From Streptomyces antimycoticus (GTDB lineage Bacteria > Actinomycetota > Actinomycetes > Streptomycetales > Streptomycetaceae): a stretch of DNA of 64,000 nt. Position 1 is the stretch's first letter, and the number at the start of each line of letters is the position of its first letter. The translations under genes and the position numbers were made by a program. The notes under the pieces were generated by a model. The model was given only the letters and a program-made list of their open reading frames with translations, did no database searches and had not been told where the DNA came from. The stretch spans positions 3,844,001-3,908,000 of the forward strand of contig NZ_BJHV01000001.1 of assembly GCF_005405925.1 (NCBI RefSeq), in the 5' to 3' direction. Shown piece after piece: positions 50,809 through 61,034 of this stretch.

Positions 50809-50912
50809 CGGCTCGCGTACGTCCGCGTCGTCCCCCCTGGCCGCACCGCCGCATCCGTTTCTGCCACCCCACCGGTCGGCCGGCGGCGGCGTCACGACGT
50901 AGCCTGATCCCT

Positions 50913-51413
50913 ATGGGCAGCTCACGGTCGGATGTGGTGGACGAGCCCATCGACCCCGATACCGGCCCGACGCCGCCCGCCCGGCACCACCCCTGGCGGG
51001 GGCAGGGCCCCGTGCTGGGCGTGGTGGCGGTGGGCGGCGCACTCGGGGCGACGGCACGCTACGGGGCGTCGCTGCTGTGGCCGACCCCGTCCAGCGCCTT
51101 CCCCTGGACGATCCTGCTGGTCAACGCCGTGGGCTGCGCGGTCATCGGCGTCTTCCTGGTGCTGATCACCGAGAGGTGGACGGCCCACCGGCTGGTACGG
51201 CCCTTCTTCGGCACCGGTGTGCTCGGCGGCTTCACCACCTTCTCGACGTATGCCGTGGACTTCACCCGGCTGATCCAGGACGGCCGTTTCGCGATCGCCT
51301 TCGCCTATCTGGCGGGGACGCTCGTGGTGGCGATGGCGGCCGTATGGGCCGCCGTAGCGGCGACCCGGCACGTCCTGGGCGGGTACGGGTCCGGCCGGAG
51401 GGCGGCCCGGTGA
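50913..51413 (+). CDS. crcB: fluoride exporter CrcB/Fluc subunit 1
   Basis: 166 residues, four membrane helices. A ~30-residue hydrophilic start precedes [14 protein letters not shown]. The family motifs [12 protein letters not shown] and [14 protein letters not shown] follow. Fluc channels are dual-topology dimers; here two different subunits are encoded in one operon, as usual in Gram-positive bacteria. The stop overlaps the DUF190 GTG start. Confidence 0.93.
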   Translation: MGSSRSDVVDEPIDPDTGPTPPARHHPWRGQGPVLGVVAVGGALGATARYGASLLWPTPSSAFPWTILLVNAVGCAVIGVFLVLITERWTAHRLVRPFFGTGVLGGFTTFSTYAVDFTRLIQDGRFAIAFAYLAGTLVVAMAAVWAAVAATRHVLGGYGSGRRAAR

Positions 51414-51745
51414 CCGGCGAGCCCGCGCTGCGGCTGACCGTCTTCATCGGCGAGAGCGACACCTGGCATCGCAGGCCGCTGTCCGCCGAGATCGTGCACC
51501 GCGCCCATCGCGCGGGGCTCGCGGGTGCCAGCGTGTTCCGCGGCGTCGAGGGGTACGGCTCCTCGTCCCTGATCCACACCTCGCGGCTGCTGTCGCTCGG
51601 CGAGGATCTGCCCATGGCCATCGTGATGATCGATACGGAGGAGCGGGTGCGGTCCTTCCTGCCCGAGCTGGAGGAGATCGTGGGTGACGGCCTCGTGGTG
51701 GTCGACCCGGTCGAGATCGTGCACCCCCGGGGCCGGGCCCGGTGA
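51410..51745 (+). CDS. DUF190 protein
   Basis: 111 residues from GTG 51410, overlapping both neighbours by four bases. It has the GlnB-like ferredoxin fold of DUF190: [18 protein letters not shown], then [18 protein letters not shown]. The family is regularly encoded with CrcB and is thought to regulate fluoride export; direct evidence is limited. Confidence 0.92.
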   Translation: MTGEPALRLTVFIGESDTWHRRPLSAEIVHRAHRAGLAGASVFRGVEGYGSSSLIHTSRLLSLGEDLPMAIVMIDTEERVRSFLPELEEIVGDGLVVVDPVEIVHPRGRAR

Positions 51746-52116
51746 ACTGGCTGCTGGTGATCGCGGGCGGGATGGTCGGTGCGCCGCTGCGCTATCTGAC
51801 CGACCGCGCGGTCCAGGCACGGCACGACTCGGTGTTCCCCTGGGGCACGTTCCTGGTCAATGTGGGGGGCTGTCTGGTGCTGGGCCTGCTGACCGGCGCG
51901 GCGGCGGAGGGAGCGGCGTCCCAGCGGGTGCAACTGCTGCTGGGCACGGGGCTGTGCGGGGCGCTGACGACGTACTCGACGTTCTCGTACGAGACCCTGC
52001 GGCTGGCCGAGGAGGGCGCCCGGCTCTTCGCCATGGCGAATGTGGTGCTGAGTGTGGTGGCCGGGGTGGGCGCCGCCTTCGCGGGTGCGGCGCTGGCCCA
52101 CGCGATCTGGGGCTGA
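51742..52116 (+). CDS. crcB: fluoride exporter CrcB/Fluc subunit 2
   Basis: 124 residues from GTG 51742, four membrane helices. Motifs are [26 protein letters not shown] and [12 protein letters not shown]. It completes the crcB-DUF190-crcB operon and should form the heterodimeric channel with subunit 1. I found no fluoride riboswitch upstream of the operon. Confidence 0.93.
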   Translation: MNWLLVIAGGMVGAPLRYLTDRAVQARHDSVFPWGTFLVNVGGCLVLGLLTGAAAEGAASQRVQLLLGTGLCGALTTYSTFSYETLRLAEEGARLFAMANVVLSVVAGVGAAFAGAALAHAIWG

Positions 52117-52185
52117 GGCACGACCCTCGCGACGGCCTTACGGTTCGCACCGGCCTCACCGTCCACAAGCCCCACCCCCGCACAG

Positions 52186-53121
52186 CTACGGCAGCAGTCG
52201 CGTCGCGCTCGGCGGCAGGCCGAACTCCCCCGCGGCCGCCGTCCGCAGATGCTCCAGCATCACCCGGCGCAGCTCACGCGCGGCCCGGGGCGGCGCGACG
52301 TCCTTACGGTGGGCGACGGCGATGGTGCGCTGCATATCGTGGCCGGCGAACGGCGTGATCCGCAGCCCGGACCGGGCCGCCACCATCCCCGGCAGTACGG
52401 CGATGCCGAGCCCGGCCCGTACGAAGCCCAGCACCGCGTCCATCTCGCCGCCCTCGACCGTGAAGGACGGCTCGAACCCGGCCGCCCGGCAGGCCGCCGT
52501 GGTGAATTCGCGCAGGTCGTAGCCGCGCCGGAACATCACCATCGGCCGGTCCCGCAGATCCTCGACCAGGATCCGCCGACGCCGGGTGGGGGGCGGGGAC
52601 GCGGGCGAGGAGGCCACCACCAGCTCCTCCCGCAGCAGCTCGGTGGCGGCGAGGGCGGACGCCTGGCCGGGCAGCGGGGTGATGATCAGCGCGAGGTCCA
52701 GCTCGCCCGCGGAGAGCGTGCGGACCAGGTCCTGGGATCCGCCCTCGTCCACGATCAGCTCGATGCCCGGGAACTCGTCATGGAAGCGGCGCAGCACATC
52801 GGGGACGAAGCTGGCGCACAGGCTCGGCGTGGCCCCCAGCCGCACCCGGCCGCGCCGCAGCTGGGCGACCTCCTGGACCTCGCGGTGCGCGGTCTCGGCG
52901 TCGGCGAGGATCTGGCGGGCCAGCGGGAGCAGTGCCTCTCCCGCGTCGGTGAGGGCGATATTGCCGCGCGCCCGGTGGAAGAGGTCGGCTCCCAGCTCCC
53001 GCTCCAGGGCGCGGATCTGCTGGGACAGCGAGGGCTGGGCGACATGCAGGAGCTCCGCGGCGCGGGTGAAGTGCCGGGTCTCCGCGACGGTGGCGAAATA
53101 ACGCAGCTGATGCAACTGCAC
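52186..53121 (-). CDS. LysR-family transcriptional regulator
   Basis: 311 residues from GTG 53121 (V-QLHQLRYFATVAE). The N-terminal winged helix (HFTRAAELLHVAQPSLSQQIRALE) precedes an effector domain with LRRGRVRLGATPS and a typical FEPSFTVEGGEM segment. The architecture is that of LysR activators such as streptomycete StgR/CynR-like proteins. A LysR-type inverted repeat lies just upstream. No divergent target gene; probably autoregulated. Confidence 0.9.
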   Translation of the reverse strand: MQLHQLRYFATVAETRHFTRAAELLHVAQPSLSQQIRALERELGADLFHRARGNIALTDAGEALLPLARQILADAETAHREVQEVAQLRRGRVRLGATPSLCASFVPDVLRRFHDEFPGIELIVDEGGSQDLVRTLSAGELDLALIITPLPGQASALAATELLREELVVASSPASPPPTRRRRILVEDLRDRPMVMFRRGYDLREFTTAACRAAGFEPSFTVEGGEMDAVLGFVRAGLGIAVLPGMVAARSGLRITPFAGHDMQRTIAVAHRKDVAPPRAARELRRVMLEHLRTAAAGEFGLPPSATRLLP

Positions 53122-53130
53122 ACCACGATG

Positions 53131-53145
53131 ATAGGCACCGGCTAT
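53131..53145 (-). promoter_or_regulatory. candidate LysR-type box
   Basis: ATAG-N7-CTAT fits the T-N11-A rule, 10 bases upstream of the LysR start. Autoregulation is likely but unproven. Confidence 0.4.
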
Positions 53146-53298
53146 GGACGTCTCGCCACAGCGTGCCCAGGACATATGGGCCAGAACATAGGGGCCGGGA
53201 CACATGACCCACGGCATAGGGACCAGGACGAGGCAGCAGGGCGCCACCCGGCGACCGGCCTCGGGGTGGGCGGCCGTCGCCGGGTGACGACGCGCGCC

Positions 53299-54342
53299 CT
53301 ACTGGTGGGCGGCCAGCGCCCGCGTGCCCGGGCTACAGGATTCGAGCAGCGGGGTGAGCTCCGCCTCGGGCAGCTTCCGCGCCGCGCCGGGCCGGCCGCC
53401 GTCGAGGTGGGCGATGGACGCGTCCAGCCAGGTGCGGTGCGGTTCCACCCCGATGAACTCGGCGAGCCGGATCAGTTCCTTCTCCGGCTCCTCCAGCAGC
53501 GTCTCGTACGACAGCGCGGTGCGCTGCTCCGCCGGGACGTCGTCCAGCTTCCGCAGACCGTCGACGATCGTCTCGGACCACAGGGTGCCGAACGCGCTGA
53601 GCGGGATGGGACGCTCCATCACCAGCGTCGGGTCGTACCGGTCGCTCAGCAGCGGCGCCAGGTCGGGCGGGAGCTGGGCCGCGTGCTGCGGCGTCAGGTG
53701 CTGCGGGGTCTCCAGACCGAGGTGCGTGGCCATCTCCCACAGCAACGGGATCATCCGGAAGCTGAAGTGGCGGCTCATGGAGACGGCGCAGTCGGGGCCC
53801 TCGCGGTAGAGGTGCACAAAGCGCGCCTCGGGGAAGGCGCGGTGCATCTCGGGCACACGGCCGATGGACAGGCCGGTCCGCTCGACGACGGCACCGGGGT
53901 TGCCGAACCGTGCGCCGAGGAAGGCGAAAAGGGCCGTCCAGTGATCTGCCGGACGGCGGGTGGGCCAGGAGGTGACCTCGGACTCCAACTCGTCGAAGAG
54001 CGTGTCGGGGTCGTCGGTCAGATGGGGCAGCACCATGACGCTGATGGCCGGAATACCGGTGGTCTCCGCGTCGAACCGCCGCTTGGGCAGCTTGTGGTAG
54101 AGGAACTCGGGCGGGGTGGCGCCATTTTTGATCATGCTATTGGTGATCACATTGGGCCGGGACAGATATCCCCAGAACTCCGGACCGCTCAGCGGAGCCT
54201 CGTCCAGCATCTCCGCATCGGGAATGCTGGCGAACAATTCATTGATGCTGAGAACATCCGGATGAATATTGATGACCTGAGACAGAGCCGTCGAACCGCA
54301 CCGGCCGGTGCCGACGACAAATGTCAACTTCTGGTTGACCAC
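53299..54342 (-). CDS. sulfotransferase family protein
   Basis: 347 residues from GTG 54342, with GGGAGG ten bases upstream. The PAPS 5'-phosphosulfate loop reads VVGTGRCGSTALSQ. The 3'-phosphate site region is FVHLYREGPDCAVSMSRH, and the C-terminal part has SYETLLEEPEKELIRLAEFIG, as in Stf-type sulfotransferases. It should transfer sulfate from PAPS to a hydroxyl of a small molecule. Divergent from the LAL regulator, so a candidate tailoring gene for the product of the adjoining cluster. Confidence 0.85.
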   Translation of the reverse strand: MVNQKLTFVVGTGRCGSTALSQVINIHPDVLSINELFASIPDAEMLDEAPLSGPEFWGYLSRPNVITNSMIKNGATPPEFLYHKLPKRRFDAETTGIPAISVMVLPHLTDDPDTLFDELESEVTSWPTRRPADHWTALFAFLGARFGNPGAVVERTGLSIGRVPEMHRAFPEARFVHLYREGPDCAVSMSRHFSFRMIPLLWEMATHLGLETPQHLTPQHAAQLPPDLAPLLSDRYDPTLVMERPIPLSAFGTLWSETIVDGLRKLDDVPAEQRTALSYETLLEEPEKELIRLAEFIGVEPHRTWLDASIAHLDGGRPGAARKLPEAELTPLLESCSPGTRALAAHQ

Positions 54343-54979
54343 GCGCACTTCCTCCCGTTTTCTCGGACAACTAGTTGTTTCCCTAGTAGCCGTTCCCATA
54401 GTGGTCCATGACACACCGCAGCCCATTCGGCAGCCGCGGCGATGCTAATGGACGCCCTGGGCGACGATGGCTACGACCATGGAACAGGGGAAACGCACAC
54501 AACGGGATGCGAGGGGACGAACTCAAGGTTCAGTAGTTTCCGACACTTTTGCGCAACTTTCACATCCGACAGGGGTGTTACCTCCGGCAACCCCCTGGTC
54601 ACCAGCAGCGAAGCGCGATCTGAGAGTCAACGCGCGGCTTCACAACTCGGTTACGGGGCCGAAACCATAATCGAACAGTTTCTCCCGTGACGAGACGGTC
54701 ATCTTTTCGTACCAACAGCACTGCTAGAGTGCACATCCGCCCCATACCCCTGATCCTGGGCTGGCATGCCCAACCCGGCCGGGAGGGGCGGAAGAAGACG
54801 CGACATGACACAGAGCAGCCATGCCGCCGCACAGGGTGTCAACAACGAAGGGACCTGAGGGCACAACAGCGGCGCGGTATTTTCGACTCGGGGGACGATG
54901 CATTACCAGGTGCGCCATGCACGGTGATTCGCTTTCAAGACCCCTGCGCATACGTTAAATCGGGGAAGGTGTTTCGTAC
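54343..54979. promoter_or_regulatory. divergent region between sulfotransferase and LAL regulator
   Basis: 637 bases, noticeably lower in G+C than the flanking genes, with no supported gene. It contains a perfect palindrome, ACAACTAGTTGT (54367-54378), in the sulfotransferase leader, followed by a CCCTAGT element. Confidence 0.55.
54367..54378. promoter_or_regulatory. perfect 12-base palindrome upstream of the sulfotransferase gene
   Basis: ACAACTAGTTGT lies 25 bases before GTG 54342. It is A+T-rich in a G+C-rich genome and placed as an operator. Confidence 0.55.
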
Positions 54980-57790
54980 GTGTTGGTGGAGCGCGATCAG
55001 GAGATAGCCCGGCTCAATCGGCTCCTCTTCGAGGACGCCCGCGAGGGAAGTCGGCTCGCCGTGATCAGCGGCGCCGTTACGTCGGGAAAGACCGCACTGC
55101 TGCACACCGTGGCGGACACGGCGGGTGGACGCGGCGTCCGGGTGCTGCCCGCGGTCGCCTCCGCCTCGGAGCAGAAGTTCCCCTACGCCGTGCTCGAGCA
55201 GCTCTACCAGGGCATGCCGGCCCATCTGCAGCACTCCAGGCCGCGGCCCGGCCTCGAGGCGCTCCGGAACCCGCACGGCCCCATCGAGGCCGAACTCCCG
55301 CTGCTCCAGGACTTCCACCGCACGCTCGACGAGCTGACCGGTGACGCCCCCCTGCTGATCGCCATCGACGACGTCCAGTTCGCCGATCTCCCGTCGCTGC
55401 GCTGCCTGGCGTACGGCATCCGCCGCTGCCGCTCGGAGGCGCTGTCCGTGGTGGTCAGCCGCGGGGCGCTGACCGGACCCGCCGCCACGGCCCTGGACGA
55501 GCTGCTGCACGAGCCGAAGGTGTGCCATGTGCGGCTCGCCCCGCTCACCGTCACGGGCGTCTCCACGCTGCTGACCCAGGAGTTGGGCACCGAGGAGGCC
55601 GGGGGCCACGCCGCCGCGTACCACGAGATGACCGGCGGCAATCTGCTGCTGCTGCGCGGCCTCCTGGACGACCGGTTCTCCCGCCTGACCCGCGGCCCCC
55701 TCGACCCCGGGCCCGGAACGGACGCCCCGGTGGCCGGGGAGCTGTTCCGGCAGGCGGCGCTGTCGTGCGTGTACCGCGGCGGCCCGGCCCACCGCCGGGT
55801 GGCCCACGGGGTCGCGCTGCTGGGTGACGCCACGTCCGTTCCCCTGCTGAGCAGGCTGATCGAGGTCGAGGAGCGGCTGGTCCGGCAGTCCGTCGGGCTG
55901 CTCACCGAGGTGGGCATCCTGCACGGCGGGCGGTTCCGCAGCGACGCGGTGCGCACCGTGCTGCAGGACGATCTGGAGCTGCACGAGCTCGGCCCGCTGC
56001 ATCTGCGGGCCGCCCGGCTGCTGTACGAGGAGGGCGCCGACCCCATCGACGTGGCCCGCCATCTGCTCAGCCACGAGGCGCCCGGGCCGGTCGAGGAGTG
56101 GATCTCGCAGGCGCTGTGCGACGCGGCCGTGCACGCCATCGCCGCGGACCGCAGGGAACTCGCCATGAACTGCCTGCAGATGGCCGACCGGTACAGCACC
56201 GACGAGCGCGAGGCGCTGCAGCTCCAGGCGACGATGGTGCAGGCCATGTGGCCGTTCAACCCGCTGTCCCAGATGCGGCGGCTGCAGGCGCTGGCCGGTC
56301 CGGCCGGCAGCGGGCTACTGCCCGCGCCGCAGACCATCCCGGTCGTCATCGGGCTGCTGGGGCTGGGGCGGATGGGCGAGGCGGCCGCCGCGCTGGAGCA
56401 GGTCAGCCGGGCCGCCGACGAGCACCCGGGCACCGATCTGGACACCGCGCTGCGCGCCATCCGGCTCGTGCTGTCCTCCACCTACCCCGACCACCCCGAA
56501 CTGCGGCCCTTCCTGGACCAGGAGGAGTGCGACGGCCCGTGGGACATCGGCCCGCTGTCGCCCGACCAGTCTCCGGAGTCGCCCCAGCTGACGGCGTTCC
56601 GGGCGCTGCGGACCGTACTGAGCCGCGGTGTCGACGAGTGCGCCGTGCGGGCCGTGGAGCGGGTGCTGGAGACCGTCCGGCTCTCCGACCGGACGATGCT
56701 GACCGTGCACGCCGCGCTGCAGACGCTGGTGTACGCGGACCGCCACGCCACCGCCACGAGCTGGTGCGACCGGCTGATCGAGGAGACCTCGGAGCGCGGC
56801 GCCAAGGCGCTGCTGGCCTACTTCTGTGTGCTGCGGGCCCAGATCGCGCTGCGCGTCGGACGGTTGCGGGACACGGTCCGGTACGCGGAGCGGGCGCTGG
56901 AGGAGCTTCCGGCGCGCGGCTGGGGGGTCACCGTTGGTATGCCGCTCGGGATGCTGATCAACGCGCACACCGCGATGGGCAACCACGACGCGGCGGCCGA
57001 ACTGCTCGCCCGCCCGGTGCCGGAGGAGATGTACCGGAACCGCTTCGGGCTGCACTACCTCTACGCACGGGCCCGGCATCAGCTGGCCACCGGCCGCCAG
57101 CACGCGGCCCTCACCGACTTCCGCGCCTGTGGCGAGAAGATGGCCGCCTGGGGCCTGGACTCGCCCGCCACCCTGACCTGGCGGCTCGGCGCCGCCGAGA
57201 CCTGGCTGACCCTGGGCGGCCAGGAGCGGGCGGCGCGGCTGGCGGAGGAGCAGCTGGAGCTGGCCGGGGAGTCCTCGTCCCGTACCCGGGGCGCCGCGCT
57301 GCGGGTGCTGGCCGCCACCCGGCCCCTGAACGAGCGGATCGCGCTGCTGCAGCAGGCGGTGGGGGTGCTCCAGGCGAGCGGCGGCTGGTACGAGATGGCG
57401 CGGGCGCTGGCGGATCTCGCGGAGGCGCACAAGCAGCTCGGCGATCTGGACACCAGCCGGCTGATGACCCGTCGGGCGCTGCGGCTCGCGGACAGCTGCG
57501 GCGCCGAGGAGCTGTCGCGTTCGCTGCAGCGCACTCCGGCCCGTTCGGCCCTGTCGGAAGCGACCCGTACCGGCGAGGATACGGCCGCCTTTTCCGAACT
57601 CTCCGACGCCGAGAGCCGGGTCGCAGCACTAGCAGCTTCCGGCTACACCAACCGGGAAATCGCCGCTAAGCTCTACATCACGATCTCCACGGTGGAACAA
57701 CACTTGACCCGCGTCTACCGGAAGATCAACATCAGCCAGCGCCGAGAACTGCCCGCGAGCCTGGATTTCGATGTCGCTTACACCGCCTGA
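54980..57790 (+). CDS. LAL-family (large ATP-binding LuxR) transcriptional regulator
   Basis: 936 residues from GTG 54980 with GGGAAGG ten bases upstream. The N-terminal AAA/STAND ATPase has Walker A GAVTSGKTAL and Walker B LLIAIDDVQFAD. A long TPR-like helical middle follows. The C-terminal LuxR helix-turn-helix (residues ~870-925) reads ESRVAALAASGYTNREIAAKL ... TVEQHLTRVYRKINI. LAL proteins are pathway-specific activators of polyketide clusters. No TTA codon seen. Forty bases ahead of the amine oxidase gene and probably co-transcribed. Confidence 0.93.
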   Translation: MLVERDQEIARLNRLLFEDAREGSRLAVISGAVTSGKTALLHTVADTAGGRGVRVLPAVASASEQKFPYAVLEQLYQGMPAHLQHSRPRPGLEALRNPHGPIEAELPLLQDFHRTLDELTGDAPLLIAIDDVQFADLPSLRCLAYGIRRCRSEALSVVVSRGALTGPAATALDELLHEPKVCHVRLAPLTVTGVSTLLTQELGTEEAGGHAAAYHEMTGGNLLLLRGLLDDRFSRLTRGPLDPGPGTDAPVAGELFRQAALSCVYRGGPAHRRVAHGVALLGDATSVPLLSRLIEVEERLVRQSVGLLTEVGILHGGRFRSDAVRTVLQDDLELHELGPLHLRAARLLYEEGADPIDVARHLLSHEAPGPVEEWISQALCDAAVHAIAADRRELAMNCLQMADRYSTDEREALQLQATMVQAMWPFNPLSQMRRLQALAGPAGSGLLPAPQTIPVVIGLLGLGRMGEAAAALEQVSRAADEHPGTDLDTALRAIRLVLSSTYPDHPELRPFLDQEECDGPWDIGPLSPDQSPESPQLTAFRALRTVLSRGVDECAVRAVERVLETVRLSDRTMLTVHAALQTLVYADRHATATSWCDRLIEETSERGAKALLAYFCVLRAQIALRVGRLRDTVRYAERALEELPARGWGVTVGMPLGMLINAHTAMGNHDAAAELLARPVPEEMYRNRFGLHYLYARARHQLATGRQHAALTDFRACGEKMAAWGLDSPATLTWRLGAAETWLTLGGQERAARLAEEQLELAGESSSRTRGAALRVLAATRPLNERIALLQQAVGVLQASGGWYEMARALADLAEAHKQLGDLDTSRLMTRRALRLADSCGAEELSRSLQRTPARSALSEATRTGEDTAAFSELSDAESRVAALAASGYTNREIAAKLYITISTVEQHLTRVYRKINISQRRELPASLDFDVAYTA

Positions 57791-57829
57791 TATCCCCGCG
57801 ATGCCACTCGGCCCCAAGAGGTTGATGCC

Positions 57830-59488
57830 ATGACGTGCGCTACCGCGTCCGCCACGACCATGCTCGTGCCGGATTTCCCCTATTCCTATGACAGATGGCT
57901 GTCCCATCCTGCCGGTCTGGGCGCCTTGCCTGCCGCGGTGCACGGGACCGAAGTCGCCGTCATCGGCGGCGGGATGTCCGGCTTGACGGCGGCCTATGAG
58001 CTTCTGCGACTAGGGCTTTCCCCAGTTCTTTATGAAGCGGAGCAACTGGGCGGCCGGATGCGGTCCACGCCGTTCCCCGGGAATCCGGAATACAAGGCGG
58101 AGATGGGCGCCATGCGCTTTCCCGTCTCCGCCCGATCGCTGTTCCATTACATCGATCTGCTGAGCCTGTCCACTCGTCCTTTCCCTAATCCTTTGGCACC
58201 GGCCACCGCGAGCACGCTGATCGACCTGAACGGCGGTCAGGACCGGGCGCGCACCACCGGTGAGCTCCCGGACGTCTACCAGGAGGTCGCCGACGCCTGG
58301 GACAAGGCGCTCCAGGAGCGGGCCGACCTGGCCACGCTGCGGGACGCCATCCAGCGGCGGGACGTCAGCACGCTGAAGACCGTATGGAACTCGCTGGTCA
58401 GGGAGTTCGACGACCAGTCCTTCTACGGCTTCCTCGCCACCTCTTCCGCCTTCCAGTCGTTCCGCCACCGGGAGATCTTCGGCCAGGTGGGCTTCGGCAC
58501 CGGCGGCTGGGACACCGACTTCCCCAACTCGGTGCTGGAGATCCTGCGGGTCGTGGTCACCGAGGCCGACGACAACCAGGTGGGCATAGTCGGCGGCTCC
58601 TCCCAGGTGCCGAACGGGCTGTGGGAGCACCAGCCCGAAACGCTCGCGCACTGGCCGCAGGGGACGTCGCTCGCGTCGCTGCACGGCGGCCGGCCCCGCC
58701 CCGCGGTCACCCGGCTGCGGCGGACCGCCGACGGCGTCCGGGTGACGGACGAGAGCGGCGAGGAGCGCGAGTTCCCCGCGGTGGTCTACAGCCCGCATGT
58801 GTGGACACTGCTGAACCGGGTCGACTGCGATCCGTCGCTGCTGTCCACTCCGCTGTGGACGGCGGTGGAGCGCACCCACTACATGGGCGCGTCCAAGCTG
58901 TTCGTCCTGGTCGACCGGCCGTTCTGGCGGGACGCCGACCCGGCGACCGGCCACGACATGATGAGCATGACGCTCACCGACCGGATGCCGCGCGGGGTCT
59001 ATCTCTTCGACGACGGGCCCGACCGGCCCGGGGTCATGTGCCTGTCGTACACCTGGAACGACGACTCGCTGAAGGTCGCCACCCTCTCGGCCGAGGAGCG
59101 GCTGGAGACGCTGCTGACCAAGCTGGCCGCGATCTATCCGGATGTGGACATCCGGTCGCACATCATCGCGGGGCCGCTCACCGTCACCTGGGAGACCGAG
59201 CCCCGCTTCATGGGGGCCTTCAAGAACAATCTGCCCGGCCACTACCGCTATCAGCGGCGGCTGTTCACCCAGTTCATGCAGAACGGGATGGATCCGGCGC
59301 AGCAGGGCTTCTTCCTGTGCGGGGACGATGTCTCCTGGACGGCCGGGTTCGCCGAGGGTGCGGTGACCACGGCGCTGAACGCGGTGTGGGGAGTCCTCCA
59401 CCACCTCGGCGGCACCACGCATCCGGACAACCCGGGCCCCGGTGATCTCTTCGACACCTTCGCGCCGCTGGAGCTTCCGTACGACTGA
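57830..59488 (+). CDS. FAD-dependent amine oxidase / L-amino acid 2-monooxygenase
   Basis: 552 residues. The FAD dinucleotide motif is VAVIGGGMSGLTAAYELLR, with YEAEQLGGRM and EMGAMRFP typical of the LAAO/tryptophan-2-monooxygenase group. The C-terminal FAD contact is FFLCGDDVSWTAGFAEGAV. Enzymes of this type in aminopolyol polyketide clusters convert arginine to 4-guanidinobutyramide by oxidative decarboxylation. Given the neighbouring acyl ligase, arginine 2-monooxygenase is the best guess; tryptophan or phenylalanine remain possible. Confidence 0.82.
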   Translation: MTCATASATTMLVPDFPYSYDRWLSHPAGLGALPAAVHGTEVAVIGGGMSGLTAAYELLRLGLSPVLYEAEQLGGRMRSTPFPGNPEYKAEMGAMRFPVSARSLFHYIDLLSLSTRPFPNPLAPATASTLIDLNGGQDRARTTGELPDVYQEVADAWDKALQERADLATLRDAIQRRDVSTLKTVWNSLVREFDDQSFYGFLATSSAFQSFRHREIFGQVGFGTGGWDTDFPNSVLEILRVVVTEADDNQVGIVGGSSQVPNGLWEHQPETLAHWPQGTSLASLHGGRPRPAVTRLRRTADGVRVTDESGEEREFPAVVYSPHVWTLLNRVDCDPSLLSTPLWTAVERTHYMGASKLFVLVDRPFWRDADPATGHDMMSMTLTDRMPRGVYLFDDGPDRPGVMCLSYTWNDDSLKVATLSAEERLETLLTKLAAIYPDVDIRSHIIAGPLTVTWETEPRFMGAFKNNLPGHYRYQRRLFTQFMQNGMDPAQQGFFLCGDDVSWTAGFAEGAVTTALNAVWGVLHHLGGTTHPDNPGPGDLFDTFAPLELPYD

Positions 59489-59519
59489 CGGCCATGGCCG
59501 TACACCTACAGCACACAGG

Positions 59520-59546
59520 GGGAGCCGACGCGCGCCGTCGGCTCCC
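59520..59546. terminator. bidirectional hairpin terminator
   Basis: GGGAGCCGACG (59520-59530) pairs perfectly with CGTCGGCTCCC (59536-59546) across a five-base loop, between convergent amine oxidase and ligase genes. Confidence 0.88.
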
Positions 59547-59555
59547 GCTGTCGTC

Positions 59556-60964
59556 TCAGCCCTGGGCTATCTGCTCGAGCCGGCGCTTGTCCGGCTTGCC
59601 GTTGCGGTTGAGCGGGAAGCTCTCCAGCACCTCGACCCGGTTGGGCTGTTCATAGACCGGGAGCACCTGGCACAGCCGCTCCCGCCAGTGCTTGGCGTCC
59701 CGCAGCTCATCGTCCTCCACGAAGAAGACGAGCTGGGTGTCGCCGGCCCGGCGCTCGTCGGGGAGCGGCACGATCCGGGTGGAGATCTCGGCCAGGGCGG
59801 CCTTCCGCTCGATCAGCTCGGGGTGGAGCGTGTAGCCGGAGCGGTGCACCGCGAACTTCCGCCCAGGACGAAGAGGTTGTCGTCGGCGTCGAGGTAGCCG
59901 AGGTCGCCGGTGGTCTGCCAGCCGGTGGGCACGGCGTCGATGGTGCCGTCCTCGGCGAGATGGCCCTCCAGCGCGTCCGGGGTGTCGACCTCGATCTCAC
60001 CGGCCTCGCCGGGAGCGGCCGGGTGGCCGTCCTCGTCGAGGACGCGCAGCTTGATGCCCTCCATGGCCCGGCCGCAGGAGACCGGGTTCTCCAGGGTGGC
60101 GAAGGCGATGTTGCCCAGCTCGGTGCTGCCGTAGCTGTCCAGCAGCGGCAGGCCGAACTCGGCCACATAGCGCTCGGAGAGCGCGCCGTCGAGCGGCGCG
60201 GCGCCCGAGCAGAACATCCGGACGCCTTCCAACTGCGTCCGCAGCGACGGCTTCCGGCCGACCAGGTTGAGCATGGTGCGGTAGCTCGACGGAGTGGCGT
60301 CGATCACCGTGGCGCCGGTCCGGCCGGCCATCTGCACGGCCCGGTCCAGGCGCTTGTACGGGGCGATCACCAGTGAGCAGCGGGTGAGCCAGGCGATGAG
60401 CACCATGGACAGCCCGTACTGGTGGGCGAAGGGCAGCAGCGGCAGCAGTACGTCGTCCGGCCGGTGCCCGACCTGGGCGGCGTTGCGCTCCAGGTTGGTG
60501 AGGAACTTGCGGCCGGACTTGACGGCGCCCTTGGGCTCGCCGGTGGAGCCGGAGGTCCACATGATCAGGCCGTCGCGGCGGTCGGCCCAGGCGTCGAAGG
60601 ACAGCTCCCGGGTGGTGAGCGGGCGTCCGGCGGCCGGGGCGATCAGTTCGTAGAGGTTCACCGTACGGATGTCGGCGTGGATCGGGGCGTCGTCGTCCAC
60701 GAAGGCGATCGCGGCGCCGGTGCGCTGGGCGATCCGCCGGGTCTCGTCCGGGTGCTCCTGCTGGTCGATCAGGACGATGGAGGCTCCCACGTGCATGAGC
60801 GCGAACAGCACACTCACGTAGGCGGCGGAGTTGCCCGCCTTGAAGATGACGCGGTCGCCGTGGGTCACCCCGTGCTCGCGGATCACATCGGCGACGCGCA
60901 GCGCGTCCAGCTCGAAGTCGGCCAGGGTCTGCACCGAGTCGAGCGCGTAGATCTTCGCGGTCAT
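59556..60964 (-). CDS. AMP-forming acyl-CoA ligase / stand-alone adenylation enzyme, one apparent frameshift
   Basis: Repaired length is about 469 residues, start ATG 60964. ANL-superfamily motifs: MWTSGSTGEPKGA, DSYGSTELG, TGDLGYLD and the C-terminal lysine in NRNGKPDKR. Frame is lost near 59863; one more G gives FVLGRKFAVHRSGY, joining to the C-terminal subdomain. It activates a carboxylic acid as AMP ester, probably to CoA. In guanidino-polyketide clusters a homologous ligase makes 4-guanidinobutyryl-CoA. It lies 70 bases downstream of the thioesterase-like gene in the same operon. Confidence 0.85.
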
Positions 60965-61034
60965 CGAAACGTACTCTTTTCCTTTTCGCTCAGGGGTTCG
61001 CTCAGGAGATACGGGCAGCCCTGGGCGGGTCCCC

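Noticed and set aside
50809..50912. Possible fluoride riboswitch before crcB
   Set aside because: The conserved GGNGATGG and downstream pseudoknot pieces of the crcB RNA are not present.
54442..54832. Small open frames in the sulfotransferase-LAL gap
   Set aside because: They overlap each other on both strands, lack ribosome sites and look compositionally non-coding.
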